Shown in pieces: positions 7,799-14,697 of a DNA stretch of 15,498 nucleotides. The position numbers were made by a program, and so were the translations under genes. Below the pieces are notes generated by a model, which worked only from the letters and a program-made list of their open reading frames with translations, searched no databases and was not told the DNA's origin. Numbering within the stretch: position 1 is the first letter of the stretch; every line of letters starts with the position of its first letter. Origin of the DNA: 2-01-FULL-40-42 sp964349415 (lineage in GTDB: Bacteria > Patescibacteriota > Microgenomatia > UBA1406 > GWC2-37-13); assembly GCA_964349415.1 (NCBI GenBank), contig CAYGGJ010000016.1, positions 1 to 15,498 of the forward strand. The letters run 5' to 3'.

Positions 7799-8869
7799 TT
7801 ATTTTTTAAGCTGTTCCTTGAAATAGTCCACGAAAGGAATTACCGTCGGGTCTTCTCCGTAAAGCGCTGCAAGATACATCGAAAGATAGCTCCCCATACC
7901 CATAAGTTCAAAACACTGCTCTATTTTCGTCTTTCCTTTAAGTTCCTGCCAAACAACGCCAATTTTATTTTGTCCAATAACGTCTTTTGTTATAGAAAAT
8001 CTTTTTTGAATAGAAGGTGAATATAGACCTGAGTAAAACAAAACAAAGACCGCGAGTTTTTTTAATTCATCCGGATGCTTTAGGCCTTCCATAAGATGAT
8101 GGTTAAGTTCCGGAATTACCCTAAATGATGAGATTGTCTTTGCGGTTTCATTGGTCTGGTTCGCTACTGCATTGCCAACGCCCGTTAAGAACTCCGACAC
8201 GACGTAGTACGGATATTTATTGAGGAGCTTTTGTGCGAGCTGTTTAGCCGGATTTTTTTCTACAAGTACATCCAGTTTAAATGAGGAAAGAAGGAAGGGA
8301 AGATTGCTAATAGCAGATTCAACTTCTTCTATTGTTACTTCAACCAATCCCAAGGCAAGTAAAAGTCCTAGGTGTCCTCCTACAGCATATCCAAATCCGA
8401 TTCTCGGTTGCCCCGATGGATTATGAACTGGATCAAATACATAACATGGCGCACTCTCTCCTTTTAGAAATTCGGCAATTTCCCCACCCGCGCAAATTCC
8501 GGCCAGTTTTACACCGCGTTCCTTTGCAGTTATTCCACAATGAATAACTTCTTCGGTAGTGCCGGAATACGAGGATAAAATTACCAATGTATTTTTATCA
8601 ACAAAAGAAGGGAGAATGTAGTCGTCATTAATAAGGTAAGGGACTTTTAGTTTTTCTTTAAATAAATACTGGAGGATCAATGAGGGAAATCTTGAACCGC
8701 CCATGCCGCAAACTACAACCCCCGAAACATTTTTGTATTCGTTTGAAAACTCAATCTTTATGCTTTCCGAAAAAGACTGCTCCAGTTGTTTGGGAAGGGC
8801 ATCTATAGATGTGACGACCTTATCTCCACCTTGGGATTCAAGTACTTTTTTGACATTGTCGAGGTCCAT
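7799..8869 (-). CDS. Bifunctional phosphoglucose/phosphomannose isomerase
   Basis: A 356-residue SIS-domain enzyme of the PGI/PMI family, interconverting glucose-6-P, fructose-6-P and mannose-6-P in the cytoplasm. SIS phosphosugar motifs: CGMGGS (54-59) and SYSGTTEE (100-107). PRIGFGYAVGG (155-165) follows. NQTNETAK (237-244) provides the likely catalytic glutamate E241, and PELNHH (253-258) the ring-opening histidine region. The ending GEDPTVIPFVDYFKEQL (338-354) is typical of the family. Length fits PGI/PMI (about 300-350), well below classical PGI. The ATG follows the SemiSWEET stop by one base (TAATATG), so translation is probably coupled. A sugar pore and a sugar-phosphate isomerase in one transcript suggest a shared role in hexose supply. 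Confidence 0.88.
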   Translation of the reverse strand: MDLDNVKKVLESQGGDKVVTSIDALPKQLEQSFSESIKIEFSNEYKNVSGVVVCGMGGSRFPSLILQYLFKEKLKVPYLINDDYILPSFVDKNTLVILSSYSGTTEEVIHCGITAKERGVKLAGICAGGEIAEFLKGESAPCYVFDPVHNPSGQPRIGFGYAVGGHLGLLLALGLVEVTIEEVESAISNLPFLLSSFKLDVLVEKNPAKQLAQKLLNKYPYYVVSEFLTGVGNAVANQTNETAKTISSFRVIPELNHHLMEGLKHPDELKKLAVFVLFYSGLYSPSIQKRFSITKDVIGQNKIGVVWQELKGKTKIEQCFELMGMGSYLSMYLAALYGEDPTVIPFVDYFKEQLKK

Positions 8870-8870
8870 A

Positions 8871-9149
8871 TTAGCTTTTTTTGTAAATCATAATTTGGTA
8901 AAGAATGATTCCTGTCGTTACTACACCCAGACCCTGTCCTGCGATCACAACCATGTCGTTTTTTATAAATCCATGCGCGGTCCACAAAGCGTAAGACACA
9001 AAAGATATGAGAAAAAAAACAGAAGATAACCCTTCTGTTGATTTTCTCTTTAAGTTTTTCCTGATTTGGTCGGGGAACCCAATAATTTTCGCCAAAAGAC
9101 TGAAGAAGACAGTCAAAGAGCCGATAATCACAGCTAAATCCAAACTCAT
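8871..9149 (-). CDS. SemiSWEET-type small sugar transporter (PQ-loop/MtN3 family)
   Basis: A 92-residue membrane protein with three helices (about 6-24, 42-60 and 66-88), the size and layout of bacterial SemiSWEETs, which dimerise to move sugars down their gradient. The PQ-loop is present as a variant: GFPDQIRKNLKRKSTEGLS (24-42). YALWTAHGF (53-61) matches the second-helix Trp region. The third helix has AGQGLG (70-75) where an Asn usually contacts the sugar, so that residue is changed. An ORF with earlier ATGs exists, but the -10 box lies just before the ATG at 9149 and the family start (MSLDLAVIIG) fits there. It is followed at once by the PGI/PMI gene. Confidence 0.82.
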   Translation of the reverse strand: MSLDLAVIIGSLTVFFSLLAKIIGFPDQIRKNLKRKSTEGLSSVFFLISFVSYALWTAHGFIKNDMVVIAGQGLGVVTTGIILYQIMIYKKS

Positions 9150-9155
9150 CAAATC

Positions 9156-9161
9156 ATTATA
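9156..9161 (-). promoter_or_regulatory. -10 box of the SemiSWEET-PGI/PMI operon
   Basis: On the minus strand TATAAT occupies 9161-9156, ending 6 nt before the ATG at 9149, so the transcript is predicted to start at the A of the ATG or next to it. No good -35 at 17 bp (CCAAAG). Its upstream half overlaps the divergent promoter of the UbiA-like gene. Confidence 0.5.
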
Positions 9162-9186
9162 CAAAAACATAACAGCTGCTTTGGTG

Positions 9187-9192
9187 TATAAT
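9187..9192 (+). promoter_or_regulatory. -10 box of the UbiA-family gene
   Basis: A perfect TATAAT, 8 nt before the ATG at 9201, predicts a leader of about 2 nt. The -35 region is weak (AAAACA) and sits next to the -10 of the divergent SemiSWEET promoter. An activator may be needed, or the -10 alone may suffice. Confidence 0.55.
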
Positions 9193-9200
9193 GCAAACTG

Positions 9201-10124
9201 ATGAAGGAAAACAGGTTTAGACTTCTTTTGCAGGCTTTCCGTGTAAATCAATGGATCAAAAATCTCGTTATTTTTACTGCCATTATCTTCTCCGGAGAGC
9301 TCTTTAACCCCGTTGCATTTTCACAATCCTTATACGCATTTCTTACATTTTGTCTTCTGTCATCAACCTCTTATGTCCTAAACGACATCATTGATTTTCC
9401 GTACGACCGAAAACATCCTTTGAAGAAAGACCGGCCGATTGCTTCAGGAAAAGTAAGCATCCAAGAGGCCACATTTTTAGTATTTGTATTGAGCCTGGTT
9501 TCCCTTATTATTTCTCTCTTTTTCTCAATCAAGTTTTTCTTTTTAGCATTGTTGTTCCTCCTCCTCCATTTCTTTTATTCACTGTATCTCAAAAAACATC
9601 CCGTTGTCGATATATTTTCGATTTCAATTTCATTCATGATCCGTGCTTTTGCAGGTGAAGTGGCGACCGGTTTTCATATACCGATCTGGTTGACGTTTAC
9701 GATTTTCTTCGGGTCGCTGTTTATAGCAACCGTTAAAAGACATGCCGAATTTGTAATTCACGGGACGGAAACACGCAGAGCACTGTCTTTTTACAAAGAG
9801 CATTTTTTGGATTTTCTCACCACCACTTTCGCGACGGCATCAATTATTGCATATTCCTTTTACACTTATTTTGAGCCCCCTGCTTTGGGTGGCGGACAAC
9901 AGGTTACGAGAATGTTTAACCAAATTCTTCCCTCATTCGAGGCAAGAAAATGGCTTATGGTAACGATTCCGTTTGTCGTATATGGAATAGCACGGTATGC
10001 GCAGCTTTTGTATGAGCGCGAAGAAGGAGAAAGACCTGAAAATATAATTACCAAGGACAAACCCTTGATCGCATGCATGCTTTTATGGGGTGCGACCGTA
10101 ATTCTGCTTTTATATATTCTTTAA
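9201..10124 (+). CDS. UbiA-family membrane transferase, decaprenyl-phosphate phosphoribosyltransferase-like
   Basis: A 307-residue integral membrane protein with about 8-9 helices. The first aspartate-rich motif is NDIIDFPYDRKHP (61-73), followed by KKDRPIASGKVS (75-86). The segment KKHPVVDIFSISISFMIRAFAG (131-152), KRHAEF (179-184) and the late GERPENIITKDKPL (276-289) resemble actinobacterial DPPR synthase (UbiA/Rv3806c), which moves phosphoribose from PRPP onto a polyprenyl phosphate, rather than quinone or haem O prenyltransferases. The product would feed lipid-linked pentose for envelope glycans. The substrate is inferred from motif similarity. The gene is divergent from the SemiSWEET-isomerase pair. 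Confidence 0.8.
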   Translation: MKENRFRLLLQAFRVNQWIKNLVIFTAIIFSGELFNPVAFSQSLYAFLTFCLLSSTSYVLNDIIDFPYDRKHPLKKDRPIASGKVSIQEATFLVFVLSLVSLIISLFFSIKFFFLALLFLLLHFFYSLYLKKHPVVDIFSISISFMIRAFAGEVATGFHIPIWLTFTIFFGSLFIATVKRHAEFVIHGTETRRALSFYKEHFLDFLTTTFATASIIAYSFYTYFEPPALGGGQQVTRMFNQILPSFEARKWLMVTIPFVVYGIARYAQLLYEREEGERPENIITKDKPLIACMLLWGATVILLLYIL

Positions 10125-10145
10125 AATCGCGTCGTTTATATCCTA

Positions 10146-10174
10146 TTGAAATTTTTCCTATAAGATATGATAAT
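10146..10174 (+). promoter_or_regulatory. Likely recA promoter
   Basis: TTGAAA (10146-10151), a 17 bp spacer and GATAAT (10169-10174). An AGGGAG Shine-Dalgarno-like stretch (10175-10180) follows directly, 11 nt before the ATG at 10192; if transcription starts near 10181, that stretch is not in the mRNA. No LexA-type operator was recognised here. Confidence 0.5.
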
Positions 10175-10191
10175 AGGGAGCACAAAATTGT

Positions 10192-11220
10192 ATGCGTAAG
10201 AAAAAAGAAGAAAAAACATTAAACGCTCCATTATCAGGACAAAAGAATCAAGCGGTCTCTCTTGCTATCGAACAGATCCAAAAACAATTTGGAAGAGGTG
10301 CTATTATGCGGTTGGGCGAAACACCTGTCGCTCAAGTTCCGATCATCCCGACCGGAATCATGCCTTTGGATGTAGCGTTGGGTATTGGCGGAATTCCAAA
10401 AGGAAGAATCATAGAGATTTTTGGACCGGAATCATCGGGAAAGACCACAGTCTGTCTCTCTATCATCGCAGAGGCACAAAGACAGGGAGGCGTTGCTGCA
10501 TTTATTGATGCAGAACATGCACTTGATCCTGCTTGGGCGCAGAAACTGGGAGTAAAGCTTGACGATCTATTGGTCGCTCAACCCGATAACGGTGAGCAAG
10601 CCCTCGAGATTACTGAGTCACTGATCCGCTCAGGAGGCGTTGATCTTCTCGTAATCGACTCAGTAGCCGCTTTGGTACCACGGGCAGAGATTGAGGGAGA
10701 GATGGGAGATGCACAGATTGGATTACAGGCGAGGCTTATGTCTCAGGCATTGAGAAAACTTACGGGAGTGGTTTCAAAATCAGGTACCACTGTAATCTTC
10801 ACCAACCAAATCCGTCTGAAGATCGGGATCATGTTTGGAAACCCCGAGACAACTTCCGGAGGAATGGCTCTTAAATTCTATGCATCGATACGCTGCGATG
10901 TGAGAAAGATAGAGACCTTAAAAAGAAACAACGAAGTGTACGGTACCCGCGTGCGGGTAAAAGTAGTTAAGAATAAAATTGCTCCACCTTTTAAAGAAGC
11001 TCAGTTTACCATTACTGCAGATGGCATAGATCGGGATGATGCAGTAGTGGAATCGGCTATACAAGCTGAAGTGATTACAAAAAGCGGTTCGTTTTTAAGA
11101 CTGGGAGAAAAGATGTTGGGACAGGGCAAGGATCAGGTGAAAGAACTTCTCGCAAAAGATGATAAGCTGCGCGCCCACCTTCTTTCAGAAATTCATAAAA
11201 AACTAAACGGCAAGAAGTAA
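10192..11220 (+). CDS. recA: Recombinase RecA
   Basis: A 342-residue DNA recombinase that forms ATP-dependent filaments on single-stranded DNA for homologous pairing. Walker A GPESSGKTT lies at 78-86, the catalytic glutamate E108 in DAEHALDP (106-113), Walker B DLLVIDSVAALVP at 151-163, and the L1/L2 region with FTNQIRLKIG (203-212) and FGNPETTSGGMALKFYAS (215-232). GGMALKF carries Met where E. coli has Asn and many Gram-positives Arg, so this is tolerated variation. The N-terminus has a short lysine-rich extension (KKKEEK). The stop overlaps the recX start (TAATG), so the two are coupled. Confidence 0.99.
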   Translation: MRKKKEEKTLNAPLSGQKNQAVSLAIEQIQKQFGRGAIMRLGETPVAQVPIIPTGIMPLDVALGIGGIPKGRIIEIFGPESSGKTTVCLSIIAEAQRQGGVAAFIDAEHALDPAWAQKLGVKLDDLLVAQPDNGEQALEITESLIRSGGVDLLVIDSVAALVPRAEIEGEMGDAQIGLQARLMSQALRKLTGVVSKSGTTVIFTNQIRLKIGIMFGNPETTSGGMALKFYASIRCDVRKIETLKRNNEVYGTRVRVKVVKNKIAPPFKEAQFTITADGIDRDDAVVESAIQAEVITKSGSFLRLGEKMLGQGKDQVKELLAKDDKLRAHLLSEIHKKLNGKK

Positions 11221-11711
11221 TGTACGAAGAGCAGGAGCTTTTGGATAGAGCAAAAAACCTCGCATATTTTTATCTCAAAATACGCCCCCGTACAGAAAAA
11301 GAAATTGTCGACTATCTTTCAAAAAAAAAGAAACGTCACAAGCTTACTGACGAGATCATAAAAAAAACAGTAGATTCTCTTAAAGAGGAAAAACTTATAG
11401 ACGACAAAGCGTTTATCAGCTGGCATGTTGATAGGAGATCCAGAGCCAAACCAAAATCGCGAATGCTTCTTTCACAGGAGCTTATCAAACATGGAGTTTC
11501 AAGAGAATTAGTTACCTATTTTTTTGAAGATCAACCACTTGAGGAAGAACCATTGGCCAAAAAAGCACTTGAACCTCGATGGGCACGATGGAGTCATTTT
11601 CCAAAGGACAAGCGCTTCCAAAAGGCTGCCAGTTTCCTCCAGAGAAGGGGTTTCTCTTACGGAGTAGTAAAAAACACCATTGCAGAATTGGAGAAAACGG
11701 AGTACAATTAG
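11220..11711 (+). CDS. recX: RecA regulator RecX
   Basis: A 163-residue, highly charged helical protein that binds RecA filaments and modulates their activity. The three-helix repeats of RecX are recognisable: AYFYLKIRPRTEKEIVDYL (about 15-33) is the first repeat, TVDSLKEEKLIDDKAFISWHV (about 50-70) the second, and KRFQKAASFLQRRGFSYGVV (about 130-149) the last. The start codon shares its A with the recA stop, a typical coupled arrangement. Length is usual for the family (150-270, short end). Confidence 0.92.
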   Translation: MYEEQELLDRAKNLAYFYLKIRPRTEKEIVDYLSKKKKRHKLTDEIIKKTVDSLKEEKLIDDKAFISWHVDRRSRAKPKSRMLLSQELIKHGVSRELVTYFFEDQPLEEEPLAKKALEPRWARWSHFPKDKRFQKAASFLQRRGFSYGVVKNTIAELEKTEYN

Positions 11712-11870
11712 CTCAAGAATTTAATAATTATCATTTCATAAGAAAGATCTACTAAAAGACTTAATTTCATGAAAGAGAGAAGCGCAGGAATTACCACTAA
11801 CTTTTTTCTCACCAGGATATAAATAACCCTGTCTTTCATACTGTCTTAAAAATCTTTCTTCCTAAAAAAT

Positions 11871-13052
11871 ATGTCTACAAAAACTACAGATAAAACCCGC
11901 GACGAGCTTATCGATAAGCTTTCAAAAGTTGCAAAGCTCACACCGGACCAGGCAAAAAAAGAACTTCTTGAACAATGGGAGCACAAAATGGCAAAAGAGA
12001 TTGCCACCCGCATACGTGCAGCAGAAGAAGAGATAAAGACCAAGGTTGAAGATAAAGCAAAAGAAATGCTCGTTGATTCTATGAAGCACGGCGCCACAGA
12101 TTATGTTGCCGAATTCACTCTTTCGGTAGTCAATCTCCCCAACGACGATTACAAAGGACGGATCATCGGAAAAGACGGAAGAAATATACGCGCATTTGAA
12201 CTTGCGACCGGAGTTGATGTTGATCTTGAAGAAGAAGGAGTAATCCGGCTTTCATCATTTGACGCAACAAAAAGAGAGATTGCAAGAATTTCTCTGGAAA
12301 CCTTAATCCGCGACGGAAGAATTCAACCCGAAAGGATTGAAGAGATTGTAAAAGAGACCAAAGCAAATCTTGACAAGACAATCTTTAAAGCAGGAGAGGA
12401 TCTTGCGCATAAAGTCGGCGTTTATAATCTACCTGCGGAGATAACCTCCCACCTGGGAAAGTTTAAATACAGATATTCTTACGGACAGAATCTTATCCTT
12501 CATACACTTGAAGAAACAAAGATCGGAATTGCGCTTGCCCATGAACTGGGCGCAGATGTAAATGTTGTAAAGCTTGGGTGTCTTTTGCACGATATAGGAA
12601 AGGTAGTTTCTGATAAAGAAGGATCACACGTTGATCTGGGAGTAGAGCTTATTAAAAAACACAGATTTCCGGATGCCGTAATTGGTGCAGTTGCCGCCCA
12701 TCATGAAGATATTCCATTTCCGTCTATTGAAGCGGTTATCGTCTATATTGCAGATGCAATATCAGGAGGAAGACCGGGAGCACGCCACGAAGACTTTGCT
12801 GAGTATCTGAAGAGAATTAAAACCATAGAAGACGCAGCAAAGACTAAAAAAGGAGTTAGAGAGGCATATGCTTTACAAGCAGGCCGGGAACTCCGCGTTA
12901 TTGTAAGGCCAGATGAGATTTCAGATGATGAGGCGACAGTGCTTGCAGAAAAGGTCCGTGAAGAGCTTGAAGAAAAATTTGAAGTATTTCCGGGTCAGAT
13001 AAAGGTCACAATCATCCGCGAATTCCGCGCCGAAGCCACTACTAAAATCTAA
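11871..13052 (+). CDS. rny: Ribonuclease Y without the membrane anchor (KH + HD endoribonuclease)
   Basis: A 393-residue endoribonuclease that starts decay of many mRNAs. The KH domain spans about 80-150 with its GxxG loop in GRIIGKDGRNIRAFE (96-110). The HD phosphohydrolase domain follows: H211, the metal-binding pair H240-D241 in CLLHDIGK, H253, H277-H278 in AAHHED, and D295. The end, QIKVTIIREFRAEA (376-389), is characteristic of RNase Y. Known RNase Y proteins (about 520 residues) have an N-terminal membrane helix and a long coiled coil; here only a short charged helix (about 10-75) precedes the KH domain and no hydrophobic segment exists. An in-frame TAA at 11847 excludes an upstream extension. 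It follows recA-recX as in several other bacteria. No Shine-Dalgarno is evident. Confidence 0.93.
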   Translation: MSTKTTDKTRDELIDKLSKVAKLTPDQAKKELLEQWEHKMAKEIATRIRAAEEEIKTKVEDKAKEMLVDSMKHGATDYVAEFTLSVVNLPNDDYKGRIIGKDGRNIRAFELATGVDVDLEEEGVIRLSSFDATKREIARISLETLIRDGRIQPERIEEIVKETKANLDKTIFKAGEDLAHKVGVYNLPAEITSHLGKFKYRYSYGQNLILHTLEETKIGIALAHELGADVNVVKLGCLLHDIGKVVSDKEGSHVDLGVELIKKHRFPDAVIGAVAAHHEDIPFPSIEAVIVYIADAISGGRPGARHEDFAEYLKRIKTIEDAAKTKKGVREAYALQAGRELRVIVRPDEISDDEATVLAEKVREELEEKFEVFPGQIKVTIIREFRAEATTKI

Positions 13053-13073
13053 GAAACTTTCTTCACACTTCGT

Positions 13074-13090
13074 TATACTGAAGGTAATAC
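13074..13090 (+). promoter_or_regulatory. Possible -10 box and Shine-Dalgarno before the half-MFS gene
   Basis: TATACT (13074-13079) lies 11 nt before the ATG, without a good -35. GAAGG (13080-13084), 6 nt before the ATG, is a fair Shine-Dalgarno. A transcript starting from this -10 would exclude it, so the gene is either read through from rny (39 bp upstream) with the Shine-Dalgarno, or made leaderless from the -10. Confidence 0.35.
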
Positions 13091-13648
13091 ATGAGTAGAG
13101 CACTAAAATTCTTATACCTCGTACATTTTCTAAATGTTCTTGCAGATTTCATACTCATTCCAATATTTGCCCTTTTTGTTACAAGTGTAAATATTAGCGT
13201 TCAATACGTAGGCGTTTTATTTGCGCTCGGCTACGTCACTGCTTCCATAACCAGTTTGTTTCTCGTTAAAGTTCGTGAAGGAAAACATGTGGACGAGTAT
13301 CTGTTAAGACTTTGTTACTTTTTAAAAGCGTTGGGCTGGTTTTTATTAATCTTTGTGCAAACTTTGCCAATGCTGATCTTTGTGCAGATAATAAAGGGAA
13401 TAGGGTACGGATTAGGAGCTCCTTCTTTCGCAGCGCTTTTCTCCGATCACCTCAATAAAAATAAGCGTTTAGCCGAATGGGGAGACCTCGTTGTTATTGA
13501 GAACGTTGCTATATGTATTGGATCAATTTTCGCAGGCTTTGTTATGGTGAAGTTTGGATTCACCGCGATATTTATCACCATGGCTATTCTTGAGTTTTTC
13601 GCATTTTTTCTCTTCCATTACGGACTCCAAAACAGGAATCACCGTTAA
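13091..13648 (+). CDS. Half-size MFS-like membrane protein
   Basis: A 185-residue protein with about six transmembrane helices (about 7-30, 36-59, 70-89, 91-112, 134-154 and 156-178). Its layout matches the N-terminal half of a major facilitator superfamily transporter: GYVTASITSLFLVKVREGK (47-65) in place of motif A between helices 2 and 3, and QIIKGIGYGLGAPSFAALFSD (98-118) as the helix 4 region. Family members normally have 12 helices and about 400 residues. The remaining 134 bp before HU cannot hold the second half in any frame. It may act as a homodimer or be a fixed remnant. The substrate is not inferable. Confidence 0.7.
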   Translation: MSRALKFLYLVHFLNVLADFILIPIFALFVTSVNISVQYVGVLFALGYVTASITSLFLVKVREGKHVDEYLLRLCYFLKALGWFLLIFVQTLPMLIFVQIIKGIGYGLGAPSFAALFSDHLNKNKRLAEWGDLVVIENVAICIGSIFAGFVMVKFGFTAIFITMAILEFFAFFLFHYGLQNRNHR

Positions 13649-13719
13649 ACTCTTCCGAAGCCCTAAACCAAAATTGAATTTTGATATAGATTGTTACAAA
13701 AAGATGTTTAAAGTATGGA

Positions 13720-13748
13720 TTGACAAGACGCCTAAAACCTACTATTCT
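13720..13748 (+). promoter_or_regulatory. Promoter of the HU gene
   Basis: Consensus TTGACA (13720-13725), a 17 bp spacer and TATTCT (13743-13748). Transcription near 13755 gives a leader of about 28 nt that includes the strong Shine-Dalgarno. Just upstream is a palindrome, CAAAATT-G-AATTTTG (13669-13683), of unknown role. Confidence 0.65.
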
Positions 13749-13755
13749 ATGCGAG

Positions 13756-13766
13756 AAAGGAGGTGA
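13756..13766 (+). promoter_or_regulatory. Full-length Shine-Dalgarno of the HU gene, set unusually far from the ATG
   Basis: AAAGGAGGTGA complements nearly the whole 16S rRNA tail. It is the only full-strength ribosome binding site in the window. The GGAGG core ends 19 nt before the ATG at 13783, against the usual 5-9 nt, and no in-frame alternative start lies closer. Confidence 0.7.
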
Positions 13767-13782
13767 GAACAATACAAACACT

Positions 13783-14055
13783 ATGACAAAAGCAGATTTA
13801 GTCGCTCAGGTAGCGAAAAAAGCAGGACTCACTGCAAAAGCAGCAAAAGATGCAGTTAACACTGTCTTTGCCCAGGTCTCTCAAGCATTGAAGAGAGGGG
13901 AAAAGGTAGTTGTAACAGGCTTTGGTACCTTTATGGTACGACGTAGAGCACAAAGAAAAGGAAGAAATCCTCAGACGGGTGCAGAAATTCAAATTCCGGC
14001 AACAAAAACGCCAGGATTTACAGCTGGTAAGTCTTTAAAAAGACTTGTCAAATAA
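13783..14055 (+). CDS. hup: DNA-binding protein HU
   Basis: A 90-residue histone-like nucleoid protein that binds and bends DNA as a dimer. Full family pattern: MTKADLVAQVAKKAGLT (1-17), helices to about 37, VTGFGTFMVRRRAQRKGRNP (44-63) with the DNA-intercalating proline P63 at the arm tip, then PATKTPGFTAGKSLK (72-86). Length is standard. The start at 13783 matches the family; the earlier ATG at 13720 overlaps the promoter -35 and is not used. Monocistronic: its own promoter, a strong Shine-Dalgarno and a terminator. Confidence 0.98.
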   Translation: MTKADLVAQVAKKAGLTAKAAKDAVNTVFAQVSQALKRGEKVVVTGFGTFMVRRRAQRKGRNPQTGAEIQIPATKTPGFTAGKSLKRLVK

Positions 14056-14062
14056 CAAAGCC

Positions 14063-14104
14063 AAACAACCCCGCAAAAAAGGACGATCTCCTGCGGGGTT
14101 GTTT
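14063..14104 (+). terminator. Rho-independent terminator after HU
   Basis: A perfect 13 bp stem, AAACAACCCCGCA (14063-14075) with TGCGGGGTTGTTT (14092-14104), a 16 nt loop, then a T-rich tail (CATTTTATT). It is the only strong terminator seen in the window. Confidence 0.9.
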
Positions 14105-14111
14105 CATTTTA

Positions 14112-14140
14112 TTGTATCAAAGTGTAAGTTTGAGTATAAT
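14112..14140 (+). promoter_or_regulatory. Promoter of the DUF5667 gene, leaderless type
   Basis: TTGTAT (14112-14117), a 17 bp spacer and a perfect TATAAT (14135-14140). The -10 ends 8 nt before the ATG at 14149, the same geometry as at 5075 and 9201. No Shine-Dalgarno. Confidence 0.7.
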
Positions 14141-14148
14141 GTTCATAC

Positions 14149-14697
14149 ATGGTGAAAAAGCTTAGTGTTCCTTTTGTATTGGGGATTTTCATGCTTTTTA
14201 TCATCCCGGTTTTTTATCTGGTTGATTATTCGCAGGAAATAAATCTTACAAAGCAGGATAAGATTGAGTACACTCTACCACACCCTGGTATTCTTCCCGA
14301 CCACCCCCTTTATGTTTTTAAAGCTGCCCGTGATAAGTTAATGGAGTTTTTTACAAGAGACAGTATTAAAAAAGCAGAGCTATATCTTTTATTTTCGGAT
14401 AAGCGCGTAAAGATGGCCGAGGAACTTGCTACAAAAGGAAAAAACAATTTGGCGATATCAACATTCTCAAAAGCGGAGAAATATTCTCTCAAGATCCCGG
14501 AAATTCTCAGGGAATCTAAACAACAGGGAGTGGCACCCACAGCAGCGCTTATCGAAAAGCTAAAGCTTAGTAACGAGAAGCACCGTGAAATATACTCTCA
14601 TCTTCTTGAAACATTACCCGAAGGAGAGCAGGAAGGACTTTCGCTAATCGGTGAACTTAATCTTCAGGTGTCCAACGAAATCTCAACTCTCAAGTAA
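14149..14697 (+). CDS. DUF5667-type exported/membrane-anchored protein
   Basis: A 182-residue protein with one N-terminal hydrophobic segment (about 7-26) that acts as a signal or anchor, leaving a helical domain outside the membrane. The motif YTLPHPGILPDHPLYVFKAARDKL (41-64) followed by KKAELYLLFSDKRVKMAEELATKG (74-97) is the pattern I know as DUF5667, common in CPR and some actinobacterial proteins. Function is unknown. Its 3' end overlaps the convergent O-antigen ligase-like gene by 15 bp. Confidence 0.8.
   Translation: MVKKLSVPFVLGIFMLFIIPVFYLVDYSQEINLTKQDKIEYTLPHPGILPDHPLYVFKAARDKLMEFFTRDSIKKAELYLLFSDKRVKMAEELATKGKNNLAISTFSKAEKYSLKIPEILRESKQQGVAPTAALIEKLKLSNEKHREIYSHLLETLPEGEQEGLSLIGELNLQVSNEISTLK

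Noticed and set aside
9171..9251. Longer N-terminus for the SemiSWEET protein, starting at upstream codons.
   Set aside because: It would overlap the divergent UbiA-like gene, span the -10 box and add residues not seen in 90-residue SemiSWEETs.
10855..10900. Met in place of Asn in the RecA L2 loop as a functional defect.
   Set aside because: This position varies among functional RecA proteins (Arg in many Gram-positives).
11712..11870. A possible missing N-terminal anchor of RNase Y in the gap before the annotated ATG.
   Set aside because: An in-frame TAA at 11847-11849 and no hydrophobic coding stretch. I see no RNA gene there, only a short TTTCATGAAA palindrome and a weak TATAAA.
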